NCBI GenBank assembly: GCA_019009955.1 | Contig: CM032233.1 | Coordinates: forward strand, 114,287,501 to 114,351,500 | Reading direction: 5' to 3' | DNA length: 64,000 bases | Origin: Riptortus pedestris | Taxonomy: Eukaryota > Arthropoda > Insecta > Hemiptera > Alydidae | Part shown: positions 53,516 to 64,000 of the stretch, in pieces | How the letters are laid out: the number at the start of each line of letters is the position of its first letter | How positions within the stretch are numbered: position 1 is the first letter of the stretch | The notes under the pieces: generated by a model | The model's database searches: none | What the model saw: only the letters and a program-made list of their open reading frames with translations | Told to the model about the DNA's origin: nothing | Translations under genes and position numbers: made by a program

Positions 53516-53774
53516 AGTGATATATAGGTGTCTTATAAGGTCTTTTATGGACTAGATGTCAAAGATCTCTAAGAGTTAGGTCTCTATGCGTCCTAAAATC
53601 ATTATTACCTTGGTAACATAGTGCCTCCAGGTTCCTATGTCCCTAAGGTATTTATTACCTACATGGCAGATTGTCTTAGGACTCTAAGGTATAGTTTCCT
53701 ATGTGTAAGTTTGTGCGTACATGAGTCTAAGGTCTTTAGGACCTAAATGTATATGTGCCTTAGGACTCTAACAT

Positions 53775-54450
53775 ATAAGTGGTCTATGTCTCTAAGGTCT
53801 GGGAGTCTTAGAGTCAAAGGTCTTTAATAACTAGATGTGTATGTGCGTTAGGTCTAGGTGTCAAGTGCCTCAGTAACCTAAAGCATAGGTGTCCAAGTTG
53901 GGTGTCTTAGAGTCAAAGGTCTTTAATAACTAGATGTGTATGTGCGTTAGGTCTAGGTGTCAAGTGCCTCAGTAACGTAAAGCATAGGTGTCCAAGTTGG
54001 GTGTCTGAGAGCCTAAGGTCTTTATTACCTAGATGTCTATGTGCCTTAGGTCTAGATGTCAAGTGCCTCAGTAACCTAAAGTATAGGTGTCCAAGTTGGG
54101 TGTCTTAGAGTCAAAGGTCTTTATTACCTAGATGTCTATGTGCCTTAGGTCTAGGTGTCAAGTGCCTCAGTAACCTAAAGTATAGGTGTCCAAGTTGGGT
54201 GTCTGAGAGCCTAAGGTCTTTATTACCTAGATGTCTATGTGCCTTAGGTCTAGGTGTCAAGTGCCTCAGTAACCTAAAGTATAGGTGTCCAAGTTGGGTG
54301 TCTGAGAGCCTAAGGTCTTTATTACCTAGATGTCTATGTGCCTTAGGTCTAGGTGTCAAGTGCCTCAGTAACCTAAAGTATTGGTGTCCAAGTTGGGTGT
54401 CTGAGAGCCTAAGGTCTTTATTACCTAGATGTCTATGTGCCTTAGACTAT
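53775..54450. repeat. 99-bp tandem block, six units
   Basis: AAGTGCCTCAGTAAC begins at 53863, 53962, 54061, 54160, 54259 and 54358, exactly 99 bases apart. Because 99 is a multiple of three, it stays open on both strands (54111-54359 minus, 54199-54483 plus) with a 33-residue period. Confidence 0.97.
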
Positions 54451-54639
54451 AGTCTAAGGTCTTTATTACCTAGATATGTATGAGCTTTAGGTCTAGTTGT
54501 CTATGTGCCTCAGTACATTTCAGTCAAAAGTATCTCTAAAGTATAGTTGCCTATGTGTTTAAGTCCCCTGATGTCTAGGTGCCTATGTTGCTTAGGACTC
54601 TTTTCTAGTTTCTTTCTAAAGACCTGGTGACAATTTGTA

Positions 54640-55100
54640 TAAGATCTAGGCGAGCGGCTCAAGTCTGGTGCTCTAAATTAGAGACTACAACCATAATCGA
54701 TATTTAACAACTTCATGTAAAATATGAACGTTGTACAAGTCATTAATTAAAAATCCTACCAGAAGTGTGGGGGTTTAGCAAAGGGCTAAAAACCAAATTC
54801 CAAACATTCGCTAATATGAGTTGAATAGTGGTATGCTATATTGACAATCTTATTATAATGTCATATGTCATTTGGTTATATGTTGTCCTCTAATAATATT
54901 ATCTGACTCTAATATTAATCCAGTCACACTTTTATTTTTTTTCAGAATCCGGTTAATCAGAAACAAAACAAATTTAACTCAAAAACGATGACCTCCTGGT
55001 GGCATCCCAGTGTTCTTAGTAGCAGGGAATATATTGGATGCAATCCATGCCAAATGAGACACACTGTATCGTTGAATGTAAAAGTATGTAGTGACAAATA
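54640..55100. other. No recognisable feature
   Basis: AT-rich, with one fragment (GTGTGGGGGTTTAGCAAAGGGC near 54766) faintly like family A. Nothing is assigned. Confidence 0.4.
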
Positions 55101-55105
55101 AAAAA

Positions 55106-55275
55106 GTCAGTCATGCAGGGGCTGCGGAAACTAAGCAGATTTCCCACTTGAAGTTTTGCAATAGATAAATCTACATACTGGTAAGACAACACCACTGTGA
55201 ATATTAAGTGAATAAATGCAAACGGTAATGAGAAATCTGTCTGTCATTTTTAATAATCTCTCAAGCCTGACTAAA
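55106..55275 (-). mobile_element. Family A, 3'-terminal fragment
   Basis: Minus strand: hairpin end GTCAGTCATGCAGGGGCTGC through CATACTGGTAAGACAACACC and ATTAAGTGAATAAATGCAAA to the AATAATCTCTCAAGCC motif. Confidence 0.82.
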
Positions 55276-55430
55276 AGCTTACGAAATTTAATCTGGACTT
55301 GAGACATTTAGTGAATAGATTCAAATATCAATAAAAGGGGTAGGGAGTTTACAGAAAATTGTAAGAATTTTTCTCGCTTCCATTGACTAATTAACTAATT
55401 TTAGTTTTGCATGAAACCATTCAGGCCATT

Positions 55431-55905
55431 CTGTCTGACGTTTGCCGAGAAGCTATATAAGGGACCCTGCCCGACCCGATAGTTTAGTTTGTTCTCAGCT
55501 GTCTTCAAGTGATCATCAGTGTGCTCAGTGCAACAGTGCGACTTAGTGCATTGCGGTAAAGTGTTTTATGTGAAGAACAGTGTTGTGCCGTGACTCTGTA
55601 AGAACAGTATAGTGCCGTGTTTAAGACAGTGCAGTGCGTTAACTTCGCGAAGTAAAGGACAGTGCAGTGGCGCGTTTTTTTTTGTGAACTTTAGTGATCG
55701 TGAGTGAATTATTGGACTGTGTAATAACAAGAAGCAATCAGTGCATATTGTGAGTAGTAGTTAAGAATAAGTAACCAAGTGTATAGTATGTTGTTCAATA
55801 AATTGTGCAGTGATAAAAACTCTTAAGGTAGTGAGTGTTTAATTTTGCAATCCAAAAGAACTCTAATAAACAACGTTTATTACTGATTTAGCAATAAAGG
55901 TAACA
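55431..55905 (+). mobile_element. Ty3-type LTR, 5'-truncated (about 475 bp)
   Basis: Contains GCTATATAAGGGACCCTGCC, the same downstream words as the solo LTR (AGTGCGACTTAGTGCA, TAAAGTGTTTTATG, GTGCCGTGACT), a polyadenylation signal TTCAATAAATTGTGCAG near 55796 and a terminal GTAACA at 55905. The upstream part of U3 differs from the solo LTR or is missing, so this is a related subfamily or a truncated copy. No internal domain adjoins it. Confidence 0.8.
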
Positions 55906-56064
55906 ATGTACATAGACACACACAACATGAATAATCAACATTAAAGAAAAACAACCGTAAAATTAAATTTAAAAACAGAAAATATCTTATAAAATAAACC
56001 AGATAATTAAAACATATGGTAAAAAAATGATTTTATGATCGCAATCGTTAATGATAAAATAATT

Positions 56065-56715
56065 TATTGAATGAATGAATGAATATTTTTATTGCTTTTA
56101 AAAATTTAACAATTTTATTAACATAACATAAACAAAGAATTCATTTAAAAAAATAACAAAAAACAAAAGCTATATACAATAATTACTATAGAAAAAAAAC
56201 ATAAAACATTAATTTTATTTTAATAATTATATTGTTTGTATTCTTTTTCCTCTGACGTAAAGACCTTTAGGTATGTAAACATATATGTAGTTTATTTTAT
56301 TCTTGCCCATAAGGTCAAACAAATTATCCATGGATTGCTGTGGAATGTTGAGACTTTTCAGGAGGTGGTTTCTTTTCTCTGCTAAAACGGGGCATTTAAG
56401 GATGAAGTGCGGAACGGTGTCTTGGCTATCTTCGCAAAGAGGGCATGGCTTTTCTGGATTGAATATGTAAATTGTCCTACCAACTATCAATCTATGATTT
56501 TTTTGTACCTAATAAACGGATTTGAGATATAACTTTGGTCTTAAAAAGTGGCACATTTTGGTACAGGTACTCCTCGCCTCTGCCAAGAGAGCTAATTCTT
56601 CTTCTAAAGTACTGGCTATATGTTCTGTTTAAAACTCTTTCAATATCCAACGAGATTAAATAAAATAATTTATTAAAAATATGTGCGTACCACAAATTGC
56701 TATTTTAGGTGAAAG
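56065..56715 (-). pseudogene. Non-LTR retrotransposon, 3' end of ORF2 and tail
   Basis: Minus strand. Upstream piece: GTHIFNKLFYLI, LDIERVLNRTYSQYF and FKTKVISQIRLLG. After a frame change in a run of seven A near 56505, NHRLIVGRTIYIF and PCPLCEDSQDTVPHFILKCP follow; this is the C-terminal Cys-Cys-His-Cys knuckle seen in many jockey/CR1/I-like ORF2 proteins. ORF2 stops at 56227. A 3' untranslated stretch of about 130 bp ends in a (TTCA)n tail at 56066-56086. It is 5'-truncated (start near 56715), as usual for target-primed insertion. The clade is not resolved. Confidence 0.78.
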
Positions 56716-56719
56716 TTTC

Positions 56720-57230
56720 TAAAATCTTACACATGCATTTACAATGACAACCGCACACACACACACGAGTATAGCTGATTACAGGTAATCTGGTAGAAAC
56801 CCATTTTATAAAATGCTCCTTCACAACATGAAGAGAGGGAGATAGCTAATCGTGTGGAAGTAATTCTATTGTTGAAAATATGAGGAGAGGTGGAAGAGGA
56901 CAAACGCTCCTGAAAGATTTATGAATTGGCCTAGTTGAGTGTAGATGGATAGGTGTGCTTGAGGTAGTAATGAGGGGGCTGGGAGGGATCGGCGCGGACA
57001 TCCTTGGGCAAATTACAGCCAGCTCCCCCCCTGGCTGTGATTGTAGCGGAAGCCCACCGAGCGGAGAGTGGCTATTAACTAGCCGGCCAGTAGGACCCAC
57101 GGCTCTCTCATTATATACCAATTAGGGGGAGCTGGGCATCCAACCAGCTCAAAGTCACTAACACCTCCACCCGCAGCATCGCTCGCCTCTCGCAAGCAAT
57201 TCCAAAACTTGTCATTCTCCGTCAAGAAAA
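56720..57230. other. Unassigned segment, GC-richer in part
   Basis: 56960-57200 is GC-richer. A 91-codon Pro/Ser-rich minus frame (56846-57121) has no recognised motif and is not called. Confidence 0.35.
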
Positions 57231-57236
57231 AAAAAA

Positions 57237-57391
57237 GTCCGTCACGCAGGGGCTGCGCAAACTAAGCAGATTTCCCAAGTGCTCGTATAACAAACTTTTA
57301 ATCTAATATTACTACATATTCCCTATTTCTACATACAAATAGATGAGTAGAAGAGAAATGGGAAGGGTGGATGGTTACTGAAGGCTGAAAG
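57237..57391 (-). mobile_element. Family A, 3'-terminal fragment (type 3 end)
   Basis: Minus strand: hairpin end at 57237, then a segment with AGTGCTCGTATAACAAAC and CTATTTCTACATACA not found in the standard 3' halves. It recurs at 58441-58570. Confidence 0.75.
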
Positions 57392-57843
57392 GTCCGTCAC
57401 GCTGGGCCTGCGTAAACTAAGCAGATTTCCCACGTAAAGTTATACAATAGAGAAATCTCCATACGAGTGTCGAACAGTTACGAAAACGGCCGAACTAGCT
57501 TTCGGCGGGAACGAATAGAAGCGACCATAGCTCGTCCGTTACACTTAATAAAAATGCAAATATCTCGGTTAATATTCAGGATAGAGAATAAATGTACATA
57601 AGAGTATTTATAGTAAATTTAATTTCCAATAAGATTGATTCTATAAAATATTTCGAATCGACCTATAGTAAGGGAGATTTTTCGAATTTTCGAAAATCCT
57701 CCCCTCTAAACCCCCTCCTCCCAATGGTCCGATTTCAGCCATCAACGAACTTGATCTGTCTTTTTACATAAAACGTTTAAATACCGAGTTTGGTGACGAT
57801 TAAACAAAAATTGCGACCGCAAGAGTGTTAACAGACAAATATA

Positions 57844-57904
<61 letters not shown>

Positions 57905-58269
57905 CTCAAAAATGAATAGGGATATTGGCTGTTTTGTGGTATGTATGGGGCATAGCATATTTTTTTTTTTTTATTATAATATCATTAATATTTATTAGAA
58001 ATTATTGTCTTTTTCCCCCATAAAAAAGAAATTTAATTAAGGTCGATTTAATTAAAATTAATAGGATAAGAAAAAATAACCAATATCCCAATATTTTTGA
58101 GCAGTATATATATATATATATATATATAAATTCCCCCTCTAAACTCCCCCTCCCTCTGGTCCGATTTCAGCCATTAACGAACTTGATCTGTCTTTTTACA
58201 TAAAACGGTTAAATATCGAGTTTGTAACGATCAAGCCAAAATTGCGACCGCTAGAGCGTTAACAGACAA

Positions 58270-58316
<47 letters not shown>

Positions 58317-58439
58317 GTTTTGAACGGAACTCATTTTCGTCATATCCCGGGTAGGATCGATGGGCATTTGAAGAAATGTTTTGAAAATCTCGTCATGAGT
58401 ACGACCTCAATAGCTGATTTCCCTTAAGGGAAATCTGCT
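57392..58439 (-). mobile_element. Family A, full copy (type 2a) with a MITE and a duplicated block
   Basis: Minus-strand 3' end GTCCGTCACGCTGGGCCTGC at 57392; a type 2a module with GAACAGTTACGAAAACGGCC; the 3' half to (TA)n at 57841-57899; a MITE at 57901-58105; a second version of the block from the C-rich stretch to the (TA)n (58128-58312); and the 5' part to AGCAG at 58439. The repeated block suggests recombination between (TA)n tracts. Confidence 0.8.
57901..58105. mobile_element. Small TA-flanked MITE (about 205 bp)
   Basis: Left end ACTGCTCAAAAATGAATAGG and GATATTGG; right end CCAATATCCCAATATTTTTG and AGCAGT. The ends are imperfect inverted repeats of about 25 bp. It lies in (TA)n, as expected of Tc1/mariner-type MITEs. 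The interior is AT-rich and non-coding. Confidence 0.8.
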
Positions 58440-58440
58440 A

Positions 58441-58720
58441 ATAGTGCATCAAGCAGGGGCTGCGTAAACTAAGTATATTTCTCTCGTGCTGGTATAACAA
58501 AATATTCCCTATTTCTACATACATGAGTAGAAAAGAAATGGGAGGGGTGGGGGGTTACTGAAGTCTGAAAACAAAACACCACGAAGTTAGGAATATATGA
58601 CTAGCGCAACAATTGTAGAGCATCAATAGTTTAACAACATTGGTCCAATGACATTTTACTATCCAACTCATAATGACGACAGTATTTTGAGTTTTCAAAT
58701 CCCCCCTCCTCTAAACCCCT
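58441..58720 (-). mobile_element. Family A, 3'-terminal fragment (type 3 end)
   Basis: Minus strand: GCATCAAGCAGGGGCTGCG, then the type 3 segment with CTATTTCTACATACATGAG. It goes on to a C-rich stretch near 58705 and ends without the (TA)n. It directly abuts the 5' end of the previous copy. Confidence 0.7.
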
Positions 58721-58729
58721 ACGCTAGGG

Positions 58730-59600
58730 TTCCGGGGAACACACTTTGAGTATGGCTGTTCTAACAGATCACTCATTAATACCGGTAAATCATCTAAAAC
58801 TGACGGTATAATCGAATGAAACCTAGGACTTATAGAATATGCTTTGCTTAATAATGTGACGTTAATAAATCAATAATATAAGTGGGCTGTTCAGTGTGGC
58901 CCCTCTGTTGGCATCCTTTGAATTACCAATGGGGCACGGCTCCCACCCTCCTCTAAACTCCTCTCAATCCTATTGAAATGTGTTATAAATCAGCTCATCC
59001 CTTATTCCAGTATGTTTTTCTGACAAATAAAAGTTGTACCGAAAAGCAAATTCTATAGTAGATTTCTGTCTGAAGCAGGAACACTCCTTTAGAAAGGTCT
59101 CTGCCCTAAATGAAAATTTACCTTTATATTTATTTATGAAAACTTTTATCCGAACAAAATATTTACAGGGAATGCTCTTCCCTAAAACCTCATAATATTT
59201 CCAAAGATCAATTTATTTGTTAGAAAATCATGCTAGAATGAAAGATAAACTGATTTTTGAAGAATCAAGAAAAATGTTTTTCTACAATACATCATAAGAA
59301 AAGCGATATATGATGTCTAGAAAATATGTATGTTTAGAAATTTTAATACACAAATAACAACGACATTGAACGTAATCAATAAATAACGCATTTCTGTAAA
59401 ATGTATTACTTTAACTAATGTTAATGCAGATTAAAGACCAAGTTAAGAGTCAATACAAATAATTATCATACAAATAATTATCAATAATAATCAGTTAACT
59501 TTGAAAGTCTGTAGTAATCATATATTCAAGTCTATGGAAGTTTACTGAGAAAGTATATATAATCAGTAGTTGAATGCAGGTGATTTATATATATATATAT
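58730..59600. other. No recognisable feature
   Basis: AT-rich, no repeat or coding frame recognised. There is a short TATATA run at 59588-59602. Confidence 0.4.
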
Positions 59601-59607
59601 ATATTTA

Positions 59608-59790
59608 TATAAAATCAATCTTATTGCAAATGCAATGTTCTATAAATGTTGCTACACGTTTTTTTCAATATATTTTAGTTTTCGGTCTTCAGTAAACCCC
59701 CACTCTTACTCATGTCATATTAACAATAAGCCGTTACATTATGAAGCACTTCATTTGAAGGCTATATACCAAATATTATTCTCCAAATAT
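59608..59790 (+). mobile_element. Family A, internal fragment of the 3' half
   Basis: AAAATCAATCTTATTGCAAA to GGCTATATACCAAATATTAT, including CAGTAAACCCCCACTC. No termini. Confidence 0.72.
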
Positions 59791-59970
59791 TGAGTACTGA
59801 AATAATATACCAACAAAAATATATAGAGTTCAAAAAATAACAGAATGTGTAAATCAAATAAGAGGAAAAATAGTTGTTTAAATACTAATTAATAATAATT
59901 ATTTAATTAGAAAACTGAAAAAATTAACGTATTCTAAATAATACAATTGTTATTTTATTATTATTTATTA

Positions 59971-60180
59971 ACGTCCACTTTTTGCAACTTAGGCTAATCG
60001 GGACGGGTTATTTACAGGTCACCAGCCTTTTCTAGCCAGGCTGGGATTTTAGGATGTTATTTAATGAATTCCGTCACTAAATAATTTCCTTTGCCCAGGC
60101 AAGAATCGAACTCGCCACTCTAGGTTTACCATGTGAGATAAAGGTCAACGCTTTAACTCGCATGGCTAACCAGAGCCCCC
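59971..60180 (-). mobile_element. tRNA-derived SINE, copy 2
   Basis: Minus strand: GGGGGCTCTGGTTAGCCATG head, GGCGAGTTCGATTCTTGCC (B box in a near-perfect stem), body, and an AATAAATAATAATAAAATAA tail at the low-coordinate side. Confidence 0.85.
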
Positions 60181-60189
60181 AATCGTTAA

Positions 60190-61355
60190 TATATTTCTTT
60201 GTAGGTAAGGGAGTCAATAAAGTGTATTAAAATATTTATAATATTTCTGAAATAAATCTGTTTTTGGAATTTGCCATTATTATCACTTATAGTTTGTTTT
60301 TAAAGTCACCCGTACATTGTTTTTTAATAATATGCAAATTGGTTTCTGTCAAACAAATAGGCACTGGAATAAGTGATAGTCATAGTTTAGTTAATTGTTT
60401 AATCTATTCAGGCAGGATAATGTATTTTAGTCAATGGTTACTGCTGTAAAAATTAAGTCTGCTTCTGCGTGCGTGTTTCATGGATGTATACCATGTAGAT
60501 TCATAGTTTGAATAAAATATTTAAACAAATAAATCTGGTAATAAAAATGACGAAAATGCTGGGATAAATGTGAGGAGCAAACGAGGGGGTAAGTGAGACA
60601 TCCCAAAGCACTCGAGTCCAAGTCGGCCCGGTATAGGAGTGGCTTGAATGGCCCTCGAGGGCTCTAAAGCTACCGAATTCTAAGGGCGCCTTCGGCCAAA
60701 GAGGCCGCCTGACATTATAGCCGCAATTATAAGGGGCCGAGGGATAAATAAAAAATATTTTAATTCATTCAACGTTGACAGGAGAGGAAAGGGTCATGAC
60801 AATCCTCATTGTAAGGTAAAATGGGGCGGCTTACTTCAAAGGCCTTTAGAACAAGCTTCTAAACCGCTGCCCTTAATTTTATTATATCCGATTCTAATAA
60901 GTATGTTTTATATTTTCATTCAAACCTCATATACACTCGAGTGATTTAAGAGCGGGGACAATAACCTTGAGGGGAAAACATGAATTAGAACTACTGTGAG
61001 ATATAGCAGAAGGCATTTAAGCTGGATTTCACAATAAGTGCATGTGATACATTTTTTTTAATGGGCAAAAATCGAAATAGTACATAGACATGTGCGGGTC
61101 GTTCACTACTTGATATTATGAAATATTGGAGTTTTATGATAATATAATTACATTTAAACTCTGATTAATTACAAGGCGCTATAGAGTTTAGGCCTCTGTT
61201 ACCGAATTAGTTAATTAAGAATGATCAACAACTAGGACCCGTCAAGATATTCAGCAACCTCTTCTTGGTATATATTGGAGATTTCCCTTAGAATACATTA
61301 AATATTTTGCTTCTACTCCACGTCCAATGATTCTACATTATTATTGTCTTTATTT
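60190..61355. other. No recognisable feature
   Basis: AT-rich with a GC-richer patch at 60590-60740 (including GGCCGCC). The 61-codon plus frame 60264-60449 is not supported. Confidence 0.4.
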
Positions 61356-61360
61356 ATTAA

Positions 61361-61564
61361 CTTCCAATTTATGCTACAATGGCTCATTGGGACGGGTTAT
61401 CTACAGGTTACCACCCTTTTCTAGATTGGGTGAGACTAAGGATTTTAATGAGTCCGTCACTAAGTAAATTCCTATTTGCCAAGGCGAGAATCGAACTCGC
61501 CACTCTAGGTTTACCATAGGAGATTAAATCCAACGATTTAACGCACATGGCTAACCCGAGCCCC
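61361..61564 (-). mobile_element. tRNA-derived SINE, copy 3
   Basis: Minus strand: GGGGCTCGGGTTAGCCATGT head, GGCGAGTTCGATTCTCGCC with a perfect 5-bp stem around the B box, body and A/T-rich tail. An A14 run at 61567-61580 precedes the head. Least diverged of the three from a tRNA-like fold. Confidence 0.87.
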
Positions 61565-61755
61565 TCAAAAAAAAAAAAAAACATTAGAGGTTGCCAAAAA
61601 TGTGATCCATTCGGATTTTTTTGCTGAATTCTCTTAAGGGCAAGTGAATTAATAATGTAGATCTCAAAATCATACCATTTAAAAAATTGAAACATAAAAC
61701 ATGAATACAGTAGATAATAGTTACTTTTAACGTCTCGTCCGTTTGATTTTTTTTT

Positions 61756-61832
61756 AGCAGATTTCCCTTAAGGGGCTTTTTGGGGCTATTGAGGTCGTCC
61801 TCATGACGCGATTTTCGATACGCTTTCGTTGA
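61756..61832 (+). mobile_element. Family A, 5'-terminal fragment
   Basis: AGCAGATTTCCCTTAAGGGG, CTATTGAGGTCGTCCTCATG and ACGCGATTTTCG after a long T-run, then an abrupt change into Helitron interior. Confidence 0.75.
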
Positions 61833-61834
61833 AT

Positions 61835-63222
61835 AACGAAGTGTAACGGCGTTATACGCTAAATATTATAGCGGGAGTCAACAAATATTATTTGGCACAA
61901 TAGACACAACCGAACTAAATAAAAGTCGGTATGTGTATTAGCACTGACACCTTAATTATCATAAATCATACCAACATTTCAAGAGACGGGCAGGAGTGGG
62001 AGTTGTAAGGGAGGCCTGAAATTAAAAATAGCGGTAATTCGTTTTCTACTGGTTTTTCTGCAAATATGTACATAACAAAAGTTGTTTATTTTGTTATTTA
62101 AAGTAACTTTTGTTATATTCACTTTTCCCGAATAACAAAGTATAAACGAGATATACATTAAAAGCTAATGCGGAAGCCATCAATTTTGTTGGGCATTAAA
62201 GATTGGACCGAACTTAACAAAACTCGGTATGTGAATTAGCATTAATTTTTCCATGATTATAAGTTATATTCAAATTTTTAGGTCCAAACGGGAGTGGGGG
62301 TTATGAGGGAGGCCTGAAATGAAAAATTGCTATATTCCGTTTCCCGTTGGTTTTCAATGGATGCACGTAACATACGTTGTTTATTGTGTTATTTAAAGTA
62401 ACTTTTGTTATATATACTTTTTTCCCATACCGAAGTATAAACTAGATATACGCTAAAACCTATAGCGGAAGTCAACAGTTTTATTGGGCGCGTAAGACAA
62501 CCGAATTATACAAAACTCGGTATGCAAATTAAAAATAAGCTATGTTAAAATTTCTATGGACGACACGGGTGGGGGGTTCCGGAAAAGCCAATTATCTCAT
62601 GTACATTACAGAAGGTTTTTATTTTGTTATTTAGAGTAGCTTTTGATGCATCCACTTTTGTCGTTTAACAAAGTATAAACTAGGTATACGCTAAACTATA
62701 GCGGGGGTAACCAATTGTATTAGTACTAATTAATGTTTATTTGATATAAGCGGAATAATGTTATGTTTTTTAGACATAATGGTAGTTCTATGTATAATTC
62801 ACATTAGTGACTCAGTTAATTGTGTTAACTTATTTCCTGTTAAATGTTGGCACTATTGAAATTTCTTTCTACTTATAACCGAGTATTTCTAAACTATGTG
62901 TGCTCGGAGTGGTTTTGACAGAAAATATGTGCATTATAGATTCTATTTAATTATAATAAATGCTATCCATGATCATGACTTGAATTATTCACGGTGCGTC
63001 AAACAGTAGGGAGGGATTGATTGGGAACTCATTTTCATTTACTCTTTTAAATTAAATTTTCTCTTGTATAAGTCCCCTACAGTTACCTGGCCCTTAAATA
63101 ATGATAAAAAATAATACGCCCTGACAGGAAGTATAACTGTACACATTGAAGCCTTGCTATAAAAAATACCCTCAATATTCAGGCTCTAATGATTTCCTGA
63201 GCGAAGCCGGGTACCTTAGCTA

Positions 63223-63223
<1 letters not shown>
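61835..63223 (+). mobile_element. Family B Helitron, 5'-truncated (about 1.4 kb)
   Basis: Three to four interior units with the ATAACAAAAGTT...AACTTTTGTTAT dyad (clear at 62068-62117, decayed later), then the 380-bp 3' region shared with 1-349. It ends GCGAAGCCGGGTACCTTAGC and TAG at 63223, then T in (TA)n. Confidence 0.83.

Positions 63224-63282
<59 letters not shown>
63224..63282. repeat. (TA)n microsatellite
   Basis: TA tract joining a Helitron 3' end to the second half of a family A copy. Confidence 0.95.
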
Positions 63283-63283
<1 letters not shown>

Positions 63284-63285
<2 letters not shown>

Positions 63286-63761
63286 ACCGCTCTAGCAATC
63301 GTATTTTTAGTTTAATCGTTGCCAAACTCGATATTCAGTCGATATATATCATAAGAAAGATCAAGTTCGTTAATGACTGAAATCCGAGCTGTGGAGGGGG
63401 AGGGGGTAGAGAGGAGGATTTCCGAAAACTCTTAATATCTTCCCTATTGTGCGTCGGATTGAAAAATTGAATAAAACCAATCTTTTTGCAAATGTAATAT
63501 TCTATAAATATTGCTAAGTAGATATTTTCTATATCATGAATATTAACCGAGATATTTGGATCTTTTAGTTTTCAGCCTTCAGTTAACCCCCTACTCCCGC
63601 TCATGTCTTATTGACAATAAGCTGTTATATTATGAAGCACTTTATTAGAAGCATTAATACCAAATATTGTTCTCATTGAACTTTTAATTTTTGAGATACA
63701 TGCAAATTCGTAGAACACGTTGCAAATCTGCTTAGTTTAAGCAGCCCCTGCGTGACGGACT
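63284..63761 (+). mobile_element. Family A, (TA)n to 3' end (short 3' half)
   Basis: GTTACCGCTCTAGCAATCG, G-rich stretch, ATTAACCGAGATATTTGG, then GATACATGCAAATTCG leading directly to GCAAATCTGCTTAGTTTAAG, the hairpin GCAGCCCCTGC and GACGGAC at 63761. The 5' part is replaced by the Helitron. Confidence 0.82.
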
Positions 63762-63855
63762 TCAATGGTATCAGATGATGTTCAGACATTAAGACTGTAA
63801 AACAAATAGGACTAGGACTTATTTTCAATGAAATCGGTGTACATTTTCAATTCTT

Positions 63856-64000
63856 AGCAGATTTTCCAATCATTGCACGATTTTCGAAAAATGTCTTCAA
63901 ATGTACCCCAGATATAATGGAAATTAAGTCAGTTTAAAACTAAATATATTTCTCTGTTAACGCTCTAGCGGTCGCAATTTTGGTTTTGTTGATGCCATAT
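63856..64000 (+). mobile_element. Family A, 5' part running out of the window
   Basis: AGCAGATTTTCC, a deletion of the palindrome's second arm, ACGATTTTCGAAAAATGTC, a short AAATATATT in place of the (TA)n, then GTTAACGCTCTAGCGGTCGC to the window edge. Confidence 0.75.

Larger units (their letters stand above)
52100..54620. repeat. Compound tandem array of about 2.5 kb
   Basis: The whole stretch is built from diverged versions of CTAGGTGTCTATGTGCCTTA and CTAAGGTCTTTATTACCTAG. Three homogenised blocks stand out within it: 179-bp, 23-bp and 99-bp periods, listed separately. Between them the words are shuffled. Open frames on both strands are by-products. Confidence 0.92.

Noticed and set aside
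54111..54483. 33-residue repeat proteins on both strands
   Set aside because: The 99-bp unit is a multiple of three, so frames stay open by arithmetic; both strands are equally open.
57181..58720. A nested family A insertion like the one at 3817
   Set aside because: Three 3' ends occur in a row, but the outer pieces do not rejoin into one continuous copy, so adjacent insertion or duplication is more likely.
61450..61564. Functional tRNA gene
   Set aside because: B box and stem are present, but the cloverleaf is incomplete, and three copies share a non-tRNA body and tail; a SINE fits better.

Overview
This is AT-rich eukaryotic DNA with no host gene that I can support. The organism is most likely an arthropod, probably an insect. 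The evidence is the mix of mobile elements: a mariner-type transposase with DD41D spacing, hAT, Ty3-type LTR and non-LTR remnants, Helitrons ending in a hairpin plus CTAG, a tRNA-derived SINE, and many (TA)n, (GT)n and (CA)n microsatellites. The longest open frame is under 200 codons. Every frame I can interpret belongs to a mobile element or comes from a tandem repeat.

Two dispersed repeat families dominate. Family A (about 0.6-1.0 kb, some 40 copies or pieces on both strands) begins T-run + AGCAGATTTCCC and carries a (TA)n tract about 130 bp inside. Near its 3' end it has the inverted match GGGAAATCTGCT, then a terminal hairpin ACGCAG/CTGCGT, GACGGAC and a T-run. Subterminal inverted repeats, an internal microsatellite, a 3' hairpin and T-run target sites resemble Helentron-associated interspersed elements (HINE/DINE-like). 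Family B is a canonical non-autonomous Helitron (5' TC, 3' hairpin + CTAG, inserted between A and T) with internal tandem units of about 298 bp. The two families nest in each other, and those junctions fix their ends.

Layout. 1-5.5 kb: Helitron 3' end, then family A copies, one nested in another. 5.5-9 kb: Helitron, a 716-bp fold-back element and a piggyBac-like MITE with CTAA duplications. 9-14.4 kb: family A copies, a hAT-like MITE, a reverse transcriptase pseudogene, and a family A copy split by a solo LTR. 14.4-22 kb: degenerate family A, a G-rich tract, a 44-bp tandem repeat, and a Helitron carrying a nested family A copy. 22-28 kb: a broken repeat-encoded protein gene, a TA-flanked MITE and two family A copies. 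28.7-31.9 kb: a family A copy whose (TA)n holds a 2.0-kb mariner-like element with two lesions in its transposase. 32-38 kb: two Helitrons, a second reverse transcriptase fragment, and a minisatellite of 21 units from two monomer types. 39-45 kb: an internally deleted hAT with perfect 8-bp target duplications, a SINE, a Ty3-type pol remnant fused to its LTR, and a Helitron nested in family A. 46-51 kb: more family A and Helitron pieces. 52-54.6 kb: a compound tandem array with 179-, 23- and 99-bp periods. 55-64 kb: LTR fragment, non-LTR 3' end, family A cluster, a small MITE, two SINEs and a Helitron whose 3' end is closely related to the one that opens the window.

The elements are linked by insertion history: Helitrons, the LTR element, the mariner and a small MITE all sit in or beside the (TA)n tracts of family A. 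No computation was run. Repeat boundaries were read by eye; edges of fragments are good to about 10-20 bp except where a nested insertion or a target duplication fixes them.
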